DNA from: Nemertoderma westbladi
Lineage: Eukaryota > Xenacoelomorpha > Nemertodermatida > Nemertodermatidae
Assembly: GCA_032718475.1 (NCBI GenBank)
Contig: JAUCBJ010007789.1
Coordinates: 40,011 to 104,010 of the forward strand
Length of the DNA: 64,000 nt
Direction: 5' to 3'
Shown: positions 32,301 through 42,537 of the stretch, one piece after another
How the letters are laid out: every line of letters starts with the position of its first letter
How positions within the stretch are numbered: the stretch's first letter is position 1
Made by a program: the position numbers and the translations under genes
Notes under the pieces: generated by a model
What the model was told of the DNA's origin: nothing
The model's database searches: none
Seen by the model: the letters and a program-made list of their open reading frames with translations, nothing else

Positions 32301-33274
32301 ATAGATAGATAGATAGATAGATTTATTTATACATTATGTAAAAACAATAACAAATACACCAAACAATGTACCGGTATAAAGGTATTGTCCAACATAACAT
32401 ATAGGATTACCCCTAAAGCTTTGCAGCTTATTTCCAAGGGGGTCCTTTATGTTACTTGGTTACAAATACAATATTACACTACGCTAACCTAAAACCAATA
32501 TAAAACGTAATTACACTATGTACATGTACAACTTTACCGAGAGCGTGACAATGCCCGACTCAACGATAAAGATGTAATGTACAGAACAATTTATTATAAA
32601 ACGTAATTACAGTATAAATAGTAAATAATTAATAAACTAATAACTTACTGTAGGACTATTGTACCTATTTTTACATTGCACATGGAGGTGAGATTTAACT
32701 GCAGATTTAAAAGAATGTTGATTATTTAGGTTTTTAATTTCATTAGGCAGAGCGTTCCAATTTTTAATACCGTTAAAAAAGAAAGTACAGTATCAGATTC
32801 GAAGGATTTACAATTCGGGAGGTAGAAGTTTGAAGCACTAGCTCTGGTACTGTAAGAGTGTGTATCGCGTACTCTGTTGAATTTTTGTTTTAGGTAATTG
32901 GGACATTTACCATTATACACTTTATGCACATGGTTAAGGCGTAGCTGCTTAACTCTAATATCTAAGTTAAGTAGTCCAGATTCAGAAAAGTCATCTGGAG
33001 TTAGGTGGTGTCTAGGTTTGTAGTCTTTAATAAATCGTACTACTTTATTCTGAGCTACTTGTAATTTACATTTAAGCTGTTTGGTTAAGCCTTCATACCA
33101 AGAAGAGCACGCATAGTCCGTGTGACACTGTATTAAATAAGAGGAAAGTAACTTGCGGGAGTCGGTGTTCAAACTATTTCTGTTATGGTCGCACTGGATT
33201 GATCGGCCATTCAACAGTAGTCCATAGCAACGTTCCTTGGATAACATTACTAAGCTGATGACAACAGACAGCAT
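32301..33274 (-). mobile_element. 5'-truncated LINE (non-LTR retrotransposon), 3' end
   Basis: The minus-strand ORF 32726-33274 (182 residues) is the C-terminal end of a LINE reverse transcriptase: SSYLIQCHTDYACSSWYEGL, KLQVAQNKVVRFI, LNLDIRVKQLRLNHVHKVYN and the closing segment with HSYSTRASASNFYLP. A 3' UTR of about 400 bp follows and ends in a tetranucleotide tail (GATA repeats on the plus strand, about 32301-32322), a common LINE 3' terminus. It is probably of the CR1/jockey-like group, inferred from this C-terminal style. 5' truncation is usual for such copies. Confidence 0.75.
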
Positions 33275-33323
33275 TCACTCGGATCACAGTAGACAGCGAC
33301 TATTAGTGGTGAAACAAGAATTG

Positions 33324-33467
33324 TAAAAACACTTGTTATTCCCATTATTTTTGTAGTTACTTTACTTTGCACATTTTATTTATTTTTATTAAATTTATAT
33401 TTATTATTTATAAAAACACTTGTTATTCCCATTATTTTTGTAGTTACTTTACTTTGCACATTTTATT
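33324..33467. repeat. Direct duplication of about 57 bp, offset 87 bp
   Basis: TAAAAACACTTGTTATTCCC and the following 37 bases occur at 33324-33380 and again at 33411-33467, separated by AT-rich sequence. Confidence 0.8.
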
Positions 33468-33967
33468 TCACCGGGAATATTTTACTTCTGCGACATACCG
33501 GTACCTACGGTGCTACATATTTTTGTGTTGTATCCTATAGAATACTAGAGTAGGTATTGTAAACTTGTCCCTTATTACTGTATTAATCAGTTAATACTGT
33601 ATGTTTTCCTATAGTACTGTATGTTGTAAAAACCCTTGCGCATTTTAATTATTTTTATTTGAACCTACTAAGTAGGTATGCTTTGCCGGATTTTAATTTA
33701 ATTTTAATGTAATTTCATTTTTATTTAATAACTAGCAGGCAATACCCGAGGCATGTTACCAGGTATTTCCCGCTACCGGCATATGCCTACTGGCGTACTG
33801 GTACTGGTACTGCGGTATAGGCCTACTGGCGTACCGGTACCCAGTACCGGTACCGAACGTGAATTATACTTTTCGAAAAGTGGCCTATAACGACCGCTGG
33901 TTAAAGTTATACACACATGCCAAGTTCCAGCGCAATCCCTCTGCCCGTTTTGGAGGAGTTCGAACAC

Positions 33968-33998
<31 letters not shown>

Positions 33999-34159
33999 CA
34001 GAATTTGATTTTTATAGGTAGGCCTATAGATTAGGCCTAATATACACCAACTGCAAAGTACTGTAAATAAACTATAATTTTAATTATTTTACTAATTTTA
34101 CTTGAATCTTAAATACCATTATATCCGTATTTTTATTATAATAGTACAGTACATATACG
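33468..34159. other. Noncoding sequence with GTACCGGTAC words and a GA microsatellite
   Basis: 33775-33860 is dense in GTACCGGTAC and TAGGCCTAC palindromes. A (GA)n run lies at about 33966-33995. No gene seen. Confidence 0.5.
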
Positions 34160-34165
34160 CTAATT

Positions 34166-34266
34166 TACGGAAGCCCACAACTGTCATGGACAAAACATTA
34201 ATAAAACTTGGACGCAATTAAATAAATTTCATACAAAGCCATAGAAAGCATGCCATTTCAAAATTC
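34166..34266 (+). repeat. Left terminal inverted repeat
   Basis: Matches the complement of about 39905-40005 with one clear mismatch in the first 30 bases, and runs into the subterminal minisatellite at the same point on both sides (ATTCATCAGGGCG). Confidence 0.9.
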
Positions 34267-34856
34267 ATCAGGGCGTTTTGCCCTGAGGGCATTTTGCCCT
34301 GAGGGCGTTTTGCCCTGAGGGCATTTTGCCCTGAGGGCATTTTGCCCTGAGGGCATTTTGCCCTGAGGGCATTTTGCCCTGTGGGCATTTTGCCCTGAGG
34401 GCATTTTTCCCTGAGGGCATTTTGCCCTGAGGGCATTTTGCCCTGAGGGCATTTTGCCCTGAGGGCGTTTTGCCCTGAGGGCATTTTGCCCTGAGGGCAT
34501 TTTGCCCTGAGGGCATTTTGCCCTGATGGCATTTTGCCCTGAGGGCATTTTTCCCTGAGGGCATTTTGCCATGAGGGCGTTTTGCCCTGAGGGCATTTTG
34601 CCCTGAGGGCATTTTGCCCTGGGGGCATTTTGCCCTGAGGGCATTTTGCCCTCAGGGCAAAATGCCCTCAGGGCATTTTGCCCTGGGGGCATTTTGCCCT
34701 GGGGGCGTTTTGCCCTGAGGGCGTTTTGCCCTGAGGGCATTTTGCCCTGAGGGCATTTTGCCCTGAGGGCATTTTGCCCTGAGGGCGTTTTGCCCTGAGG
34801 GCATTTTGCCCTGAGGGCATTTTGCCATGAGGGCATTTTGCCCTGAGCGCATTTAT
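34267..34856 (-). repeat. Left subterminal minisatellite, 16-bp unit
   Basis: About 37 units of GGGCATTTTGCCCTGA. Each unit can form a GGGCA/TGCCC stem with a TTT loop, and GCCCTGAGGGC across unit borders is also a palindrome. The orientation flips briefly around 34648-34675. Open reading frames across it (GKMPSGQNALRA repeats) only reflect the repeat and are not called as genes. Confidence 0.92.
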
Positions 34857-34946
34857 TAGGAATATTACTGCTCTCATGTATATGACCATCCTTGCTGCCC
34901 ATTACTATCTAACAGATTACCGTGGTATGGTAGTGGTTGGCCTATA

Positions 34947-36112
34947 ATGTCTGAAACTAATCAGGAGGATATAATTAGGTATTACTTCAGTAGTGGCTTT
35001 GATTATAAGGAAATTCTAGAATTTCTTAAGTTATCTGGTATAAATATCAGTTACAGTACTCTGTTAAGGCGCCTACTGGAATACGGGCTTGTAAGGCGTT
35101 CCTCACTAGCGAAGTGGGATCCTGACAAAGGGGACTTAGAGGAAATCGTGTGGGATCGAATTTGCGAGATAGTATCTTCAGGGCCAGGTTCATTGGGCGG
35201 TTACAGGAGTATATGGCATACATTACAGCTAGAGGGGCTAAGAGTTCCAAGATCTATGGTTGCAGAGTTTCTGCGAGCTATAGACCCCGAAGGAAACGAG
35301 ATCCGTCAGCGCCATAGACTGAAACGTAGGCAATATTACAACCCCGGCCCAAATTACGCTTGGCACATAGATGGTGGCTATGACAAGCTAAAGCCTTTCG
35401 GTTTCCCCATTCACGGTTGTATTGACGGGTACAGTAGGAAAGTACTATGGTTGAATGTCATCCAATCCAACAACGCGCCCGAAAATATAGCTCATATGTT
35501 CCTCAAAGCTATTAGTGAACATGGATGCCCCATGAAGTTAATTACAGACTTGGGAATGGAAAACGGCACAGCGGCTGCGATTCAGGCCTATATTAGAGAA
35601 TCCACAACGGCCCATAAGTACGTATCGTCACAGAGAAACCAATGAATAGAAGGCTGGTGGTCCTTCTATTCTAGGAATCGATCAATGTGGTGGTGAAACA
35701 TGTTAAACAGATTTAGAATACCGCGATATTATTGATACATCGACAACCATGAGCAAAGAGTGCTTGTGGTACACGTTTAGCCCTTTAATTCAAAGAGATT
35801 TAGATACTGTGAAACATGCATGGAATACCCACTGGATAAGAAAATCCCGATATTCTATGGTCCATGGACGACCTGATAGTCTATATTATCTGACTTGTGG
35901 AGGGGTGAATGATTCCGCGACTGAAGTAACTGCAAATCAGTTGAATCACATTTCGGAAAGAAAGCATCATTAAAGACAATTATACAAATACATATCAAGA
36001 GTATTTCGATTATGTTAAAGACAGATTATCTCTTCCCGATCCTACTGATCCTCTCAATGGTATCGACTTCTACCTACGTTTTATGTCCATAGCGAATGAT
36101 GGGCTGGAATAA
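34947..36112 (+). pseudogene. DDE (integrase-core) transposase, broken
   Basis: The first frame, 34947-35645 (232 residues), has an N-terminal helical DNA-binding-like part (YSTLLRRLLEYGLVRR) and a G-GYRSIWHTL segment. The catalytic core starts at WHIDGGYDKLKPFG (first Asp), and LITDLGMENGTAA carries the second Asp. The frame is cut by TGA at 35643-35645, exactly before the IEGWW segment that carries the catalytic Glu. A second stop lies about 48 bp further. The C-terminal part continues in 35749-35973 (CLWYTFSPLIQRDLDTVKHA). The TGA looks like decay of a CGA Arg codon. It would have cut and joined the transposon ends. Confidence 0.8.
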
Positions 36113-36996
36113 ACTAGGAATAATATTTACGAACCATGGTATAATCTAGTACCGGTACTATTATTATAACTTCTTTAAACTTAATTTGGTATGTTCTTAT
36201 TTATTTTAACCGCAATCAGTAGGAGCTGCCACGCCACAAACTTCAGTAAATAAAAAAAATGGTTCATCTTGTTGGATTATAAGCAAGTAGCAAGTGAATC
36301 ACAATCAATTATTTTGAGTTTATTAGATACTGTATATTACCTTGGTGATTTATTTTAGTATTATATAATATTATAAAAGTTTTATTCCACCTCTATCAAC
36401 TAGGGATGCACCAGTGCTAAAATTTCATCCGGAGCCGGAGCCCGGAGGTTTCTCCAAGTTACCTTATAATAATTGGTAATTATGGTTTATAATTGATAAT
36501 TCCAATATATTATTATAGTAGAAGGATAGATATGTGTTCATGAGACGAGGGGGGGGGGGGGGGGGGATTTGACGCAAATTCTTTCTCAGCGAATGTTAAA
36601 TAATTGTTTACTTACTCAATGTTAAATAATTTAGAGTTCTCGAATATTTATTACGTAACTGGAGAGCCGCATAACTACATAAACCAATATTGGATGCAAA
36701 ACAAAAAAACTGCAAAAAAAACAATGCAAAATGAATAACTTTATGCGCCGGGTGACTTTATAAGGCGGGAGACTGGTACAAACTTTTATATAACATTGTA
36801 TTATTCTTAAAAAAATTTATTTTAAGGCGAGAGAAACTTTGAAAATTTTTTAACAAAACCATTCAAATATTTAAAAACCAACAACTATAATAACACATCT
36901 AAGAATTAAAGTAACACAACTACAGTAATAACTGAAATACTGCTAATACAACTAAAGGGACACAATAACAACAGCAGTTACTATATAACAACTCAG
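36113..36996. other. Noncoding interior of the DNA transposon
   Basis: AT-rich spacer between the convergent transposase and HECT genes. It contains an 18-base G run at 36549-36566. No ORF of interest. Confidence 0.5.
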
Positions 36997-38864
36997 CTAA
37001 TGTAACGCAAATGTTTGACCTTTGCAAAATGCCAACAGGAGAAGTTTATTAAAATCATCTTGCCTTATCATGTGCGAAACAGGGAAAGTTATGATTCGAG
37101 CACAAGCGCCCACAACTGGGAAGCAAATACTATGCTGGGGATTATCTATGAGGCAATCATGATTGAATGCCACTGTAATGTAGAAATACTCCGTAGTTAA
37201 TGGTACATGTTTCTGGCCTGTAAGCCACCCTAGAACACCACTTGGTGATAAATCAGGCTTCGTATATTCATCAGAATACTCCCCTTCACTGCAATTTGCT
37301 AAGATTTCAGAATAACCAGATATTGTCGAATCCTCTAGCAACATCAGAAAGTCTTGGAAATAGTCAATCAATGCATCTTCACGAATTTTCCTTGTAGAGC
37401 TTTCAGAGTACTGAGGGCGCAATATCGATACAATGTAATTCGCGCTAACACTGCTCTCAGAATGGGGAAGAATGAACAATTCTTCACATACTTGTTTATT
37501 ATCCTTTACTAGAGACCATAAGCCTAATAACTCTAAACCTTTACAGAACTCATTAATATAGAGCTTTCGACGAGTAAGTAAACTAATGATGATAGTTCCT
37601 TTAATATCCTCCTTGTTTTCAACATGTATAGGAGCAGTATATCCATTGTCAATGATAACATCGGTCATATCTATTATCGGGTTAGTGTCTATCATTTTTT
37701 AATGAGATTTGTATCCTCAAGCGATAAATATTTCTCCCTTTTAACACACATAATATCGAAGTCGGAATTTTCAATAATGTCATACATTGATTTGTTAAGA
37801 AATCTCGGTGCAGGGCCACCCTGCGCCAAACTAGTTGCAACTATCTGGCCACAAGCGAAGAAGTGACCATTTTGTACACTAGACATGGAATCTATAGGAT
37901 AGCCACTGGGAAACATGGAGCTCGCAATTCCAGTAATAGCCATTTCTAAAAATTCTTTCGCCATGGCTCCAGTGTCTATTCCATCCTCTCCTACCATCTT
38001 TACTATTAATTTTTTTGTTGGCGAACATTTCGTACTTTCACGACTCCATAAACTTAAAACACAACTAATTGGAGCTCCTCTCCTAACAGTTAAAAAGAAT
38101 TGGCCTGAATCAGCAACAAAAGTTGATAAACGATGAATGAGTTCCGAAACTGATAAAAAAGTTGTTGGCAAAGGAACAAGATACTCAAGACAAGACAATT
38201 GATCCTGAAATTCATCGGAAACGGAAATGAAGGGTGGCTCGCACGAAGTTCCCACACTTTCATCATTAATTACTATTTCTGGAATTTCTTCACTATTTCG
38301 ATCAATCTTGACTCGTTTCCTTCTTGGTCGAGAAACCTCGCGTTCGCAGCTACTACTGGCATTTGCTGTAGGGTCATCAAGAGTTTGAGAGTAAATACAG
38401 TGTGATTCTCTTATATTGTTTCCCTGTACCATCTTTATAACCCTTGAGAGTGAATTCCTTTTGCGTCCCAGGCAAATATTCAGCTAACCGTCCACTATCA
38501 TAAGATAGTTGGTACTCCTCGTCAATCTCATAGTCATCAGGGTAGTATGCTTTCCATGTATCTAAAGCGAGTGGAAGTATATCGGTATATTTAGCTGCTT
38601 CGCTTACTCTCACATTAACTCTTTTTCCCCAAATAGGTTTATATTTGGCATCACCATTGTTCCAGCGAAGCATACCTATATTCATATCAACAACGGCCTC
38701 TGGTTTAGACACTGATGGGGTGGTTGGTATTATGGCGTTTCAGCAACTGATAGTATAGCGTTAGAACCTGCGTTGAGCCCAACGTCACCATCACATTGTA
38801 TCCACATAGGGCAGAGCAAATCAGTATGATTTATTACCTTGGCCTCACGTTTCCCGTTATTCAT
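36997..38864 (-). pseudogene. HECT-domain E3 ubiquitin ligase-like gene carried by the transposon
   Basis: The probable start is Met at 38864 (MNNGKREAKV). Coding continues in three further frames: 38712-38377 (VVDMNIGMLRW, YQLSYDSGRLAEYLPG), 38432-37692 and 37695-36997. HECT features: VKMVGEDGIDTGAMAKEF in the N-lobe and, at the very C-terminus, FPVVGACARIITFPVSHMI, where the Cys (about residue 198 of the last frame) is at the catalytic position, followed by FNKLLLLAFCKGQTF. The layout resembles the G2E3-like HECT proteins abundant in fish and invertebrate genomes. Frame changes lie near 38735, 38430 and 37690, the last in an A6 run. If expressed, the product would pass ubiquitin to a substrate; its role in transposition is unknown. 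Confidence 0.75.
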
Positions 38865-39665
38865 TTTCGTTCTACATTAGTTTACCCACGCCTACTCCAA
38901 CACTACTGATTATTACCGTAGGCCTACACAAAACCAGCAATAAACGAATATTATTGTTATTATGTCTGATCCATAAAATCAGAGTGGAAGTCTATATCCC
39001 CTTATAAACTTAATTATTGTACTGGTAAGCCTGAGTGAGCATCATTAGGCCCCTTTAACAAGCAACAAAATATGTTAGGTTTTGTTCAGTTTCATTTCTG
39101 AAGGAAATTGTAAACGGGATTTGTAATTCAAATAGACCGACTCCAGTTCCAAATATTTAAAATTAACTAACTAACTCAAACAGTTAACAATTCTGCCATC
39201 AATAACTATAACTAACTTAAACTTGTCATCATTTATAATTTACTTACATAATGAGTGAAATCACAGTTACATTCATTACATACGAGGGTATGTGACCTAG
39301 TTGCCGAAACGCGACTGCAGTTCGCCGAAATGCAACTACGAGTTGCCGAAATACAACTATAGCAGTTGGTGAAACGTAATTGTTCAGTTGCCGAAACGCG
39401 ACAGAACCGGGGAGGCTGATATTGATACTGATAATTTAAAGCAGTAGGCTACTGCAGTACCTGTACTGCAGTTTAGCACAGCCTGACTGTATAATGTAAA
39501 ATGATAATTTAAAGGGGGGACTGAATCTGTGGAGAGGGGCCAGAATCCGCTAGCGGATTCGGTCACCCCGGACTTTACCCTATAGGACTGTAGGACAGTG
39601 CCATACTGGTATTCTTCCTGGTCAAGGTAGCAGCAGACTGACCAGTTGTCATATACATAAGGCCT
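38865..39665. other. Noncoding interior with a diverged AGTTGCCGAAA repeat
   Basis: At 39298-39405 a unit like AGTTGCCGAAACGCGACT recurs about five times with variation. It may be a subterminal binding repeat for the transposase. Otherwise AT-rich, with no gene. Confidence 0.55.
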
Positions 39666-39667
39666 AT

Positions 39668-39904
39668 AAACGCCCTCAGGGCAAAATGCCCTCAGGGCAA
39701 AACGCCCTCAGGGCAAAATTCCCCTCAGGGCAAAATGCCCTCAGGGCAAAATGCCCTCAGGGCAAAATGCCCTCAGGGCAAAATGCCCTCAGGGCAAAAT
39801 GCCCTCAGGGCAAAATGCCCTCAGGGCAAAATGCCCTCAGGGCAAAATGCCCTCAGGGCAAAATGCCCTCAGGGCAAAATGCCCTCAGGGCAAAACGCCC
39901 TGAT
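39668..39904 (+). repeat. Right subterminal minisatellite, 16-bp unit, inverted relative to the left
   Basis: About 14-15 units of CCCTCAGGGCAAAATG, the complement of the left array, ending at the junction with the right inverted repeat. Shorter than the left array. Confidence 0.92.
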
Positions 39905-40005
39905 GAATTTTGAAATGGCATGCTTTCTATGGCTTTGTATGAAATTTATTTAATTGCGTCCAAGTTTTATTAATGTTTTGTCCTTGACAGTTGTGGGCTT
40001 CCGTA
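39905..40005 (-). repeat. Right terminal inverted repeat
   Basis: Complement of the left inverted repeat, ending GGGCTTCCGTA, followed by the CTAATT target duplication at 40006-40011. Confidence 0.9.
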
Positions 40006-40301
40006 CTAATTAGCATACTTTGCCAGATATATGTTCATTTTATTTTAATTCACTGTACATGTGCAAAAATTAATATTTTATTGTTATTCTGGCGATATTA
40101 ACATAACATAAGATACCTGTAACAAATTATAACTTTGCAAATGATTAATTGATCTTTGTCCATTTTGATAAACTCCTCAGTACTGTATATGTATGTATGT
40201 ATAGGCCTAACACTATACCTTGCCCGCTTTGGCAAGTACATATATCTATAAACAGATAAAGGATGAAGGAATAATATTGTAAGCAAAGCAGGAGGCCTGT
40301 A

Positions 40302-41414
40302 TGGAATCCATCCAAAAAGTGCGCCGGATAGCGCGCCGACCAATTTTTATGCGCGCCGCGCGCCGATGCAATTTCGAAGAAACCCCGCGCCAACCTGTCA
40401 ACGAAATTTTTAAGCGCGCCGCACATTGAAACAATTTTGAAGAGCGCCGCGCCAATGCAATTTAAATTTTGAAGGAGTGTAACCAGTCTGCCAATAATGT
40501 CAGTACTGCTGTACTATGTCCCTGTTCCAGGCTGCAAACCACCACTGAACCGCGCACAACGCCCGCGCACAATTTTTCAGCTGTGCAATATCTGACAATA
40601 TACCGCGCATGGACTGAAAAAACGCTCACACCACGCTGAAAAACAATTCAATTCACACAAACATACGAATAAATAAATAAATAAAAAAAAGTATTATTTA
40701 TTAACGTAAGTAAAGAAATAAAAAAATAAATTTAAGCAATGCAAAATGAAAAAAAAAACGTGAGCGAAATTTTTCATTTTAACAATGTAAAATGAAAACG
40801 AAACGCGAGCGAAGCGTGTGAAATTTTTAATTTTGATATGTAACATGTAGGCCAGCAGGTCTAAAATGAAAAAAAAACGCGAGCGAAGCAAGCGAAATTT
40901 TTTTATTTTAACAATGCAAAATGTAAAAGAAACGCGAGCGAAGCGAGTGAAATTTATTTTTCTCATTAAATTGCAGTTTTGCACACACTTTATAACTTTC
41001 TTTACACCTCATCAGCGCACTTCACACTTTGACTATTAATATTTTGCACAGATTACCGCGCACTTTTTGCTTTTGGTGTTTTTCACACAATTCCGCGCAC
41101 TTTTATTTCAATTCCGCGCTCTTTTACCTGCGAATTTTGCACTCCATTTGCAGCCTGGTCCCTGTTCAGCAGTAACCATACAACAGAAAAAAGAAAGGCG
41201 AGCGAAGCGAGCCGAATTTTTTTCACAGCTAATGCAATTTTTAAGGCACTTCCGTAATTGTTAAACCAACAAATTGGCGCCGGTTTTTATTTTTGGGAGC
41301 GCCACGCGTCAAAGCCGGCGCACTTTACGATTTTCGAGTGCGCCACGCGCCACATTGGCGCGCTTTTATTGTAAAGTGCGCCGGATTAATCCGGCGCAAA
41401 GTGTATGGATTCCA
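40302..41414. mobile_element. MITE with TGGAATCCAT inverted ends, carrying a nested MITE
   Basis: The left end TGGAATCCATCC...GTGCGCCGGAT and the right end ATCCGGCGC...GTATGGATTCCA are imperfect inverted repeats. The interior has GCGCGCC-rich blocks on both sides (40320-40450 and 41270-41395). Subtracting the nested element leaves about 480 bp. No convincing target duplication was found, so the ends are approximate. Confidence 0.55.
40528..41157. mobile_element. Nested 630-bp MITE with 10-bp target duplication
   Basis: The ends are the perfect inverted repeat CAGGCTGCAAA...TTTGCAGCCTG. The 10-bp sequence GTCCCTGTTC is duplicated directly outside (40518-40527 and 41158-41167). A 9-10-bp duplication suggests a Mutator-like group (inference). 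The interior holds four or so copies of a GCGAGCGAAGCGAGCGAAATTTTT-like block and CCGCGCAC words. No transposase. Confidence 0.85.
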
Positions 41415-42537
41415 GTCTGGGCAGGAGGGGCAGAGGGGATGTTTTTGTTGGAAATAAACAAACTCTGATTAAAAGTAAATGTTTGTAGTTTAGGTAGTGT
41501 GTGTGTACCAATGGGTTATCCTATTTCCTATTTAGGGAAATTAGCAGTGTACAACTACGGTATAGGTTTTCTAACAAAAACAATGATTTCATTTATTTAT
41601 TTCATAAACAATATTAATCATTTAAAATTAATAGGAAATTAATCAAAAAATCACCCAGTGTCTCATCTGGGAACACCAGGACCAGAACACTAATGTATAA
41701 CCAGGAACCATGGAACAGAAGAACATTAGGCCTATTATCAATGAAATATAAACTCGATAACGAATTTTCAATTTCAATTTTAATAATTATTTCACTTTCA
41801 ATATGTATGTATGTACCAGTTTTGATGTACCTACTTCTGGACTTCTACTGCTTTTCGATATTTAGAAATAGGCCTAGCCTAAGACACTACAGCAGTAAGA
41901 ATCTAAAATTAGGTTCCTCAAATCCGATAGTTTCATAGGCTATTCAATAATATTCTGATATTAGTATTTTGAATCATTACTTAATATTATTCATTGTTAG
42001 GCCTATTAGCTATTAACAGTAAAACAGGAAATTTAAAGTCTAAAATAAATAAAAATCAACTAAAATAATTAAAAACCAAGATATTGTATAATTTCCCTAT
42101 AGCAGTATAGGGAAATCTGTCATTGCCCTATAGGGAAATAAAAACTTCCCTATAGGGAAATAAATAAGATTCCCTATTGGGCTAATTTCCCAGACTGCAA
42201 TGGCAAGAATGTCCGAAATTCCGCTAAATTTCTTACATTATGACTTAGGGTTAGGGTTACATGACAGTTTTAATTAGGGCTGAGACCACCACTACTGTAA
42301 CCAGCGAGTTTCATCCAGTATGAAAATCCAATGGCCGTGTGGTACCCCAAACTGCAGAGTGCAGAACTGCATATTCCCATTATTGCGATAAACTATATTA
42401 AGTATGACTTTTCATGGATGATTAGCACTACTGTATATGTACCGGTAGGCCTACTATTTTAAATTTTAGCCTGACTTTATACAACCATTTTACAGTTTTA
42501 TCAGTTTATAAACCATTTCGCTATCACAACCCTGAAT
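41415..42537. other. AT-rich upstream region with TTCCCTATAGGGAA repeats
   Basis: At about 42090-42190 the palindrome TTCCCTATAGGGAAA recurs about four times with TAAATAA spacers. It lies about 350 bp upstream of the LRR gene. Otherwise no feature. Confidence 0.5.

Larger units (their letters stand above)
34166..40005. mobile_element. Complete DNA transposon with DDE transposase and HECT ligase genes
   Basis: Ends are inverted repeats of about 100 bp beginning TACGGAAGCCCACAACTGTC (left) and its complement (right, ending at 40005). They are flanked by a perfect 6-bp target duplication CTAATT (34160-34165 and 40006-40011). Just inside each end is a minisatellite in opposite orientation. Inside are a plus-strand DDE integrase-type transposase (34947 to about 36000) and a minus-strand HECT-domain gene (36997-38864). 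Both genes carry breaks, so this copy is likely inactive. The DDE type with a 6-bp duplication fits IS3-like eukaryotic elements (IS3EU in Repbase terms); that name is inference and needs a search. Confidence 0.85.

Noticed and set aside
34218-34902. Long ORFs encoding GKMPSGQNALRAKCPQ repeats
   Set aside because: All are produced by the 16-bp minisatellite in the transposon end. Several frames are open at once, and there is no sign of protein-level selection.
38838-38864. Short first exon with a GTAATA donor in the HECT gene
   Set aside because: The frame reads through the putative donor for about 35 more codons, and no in-phase acceptor fits. A frame break is a simpler reading than an intron.
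40694-40984. Minus-strand ORF of 96 residues rich in Phe and Arg
   Set aside because: Generated by the tandem GCGAGCGAA blocks of the nested MITE.
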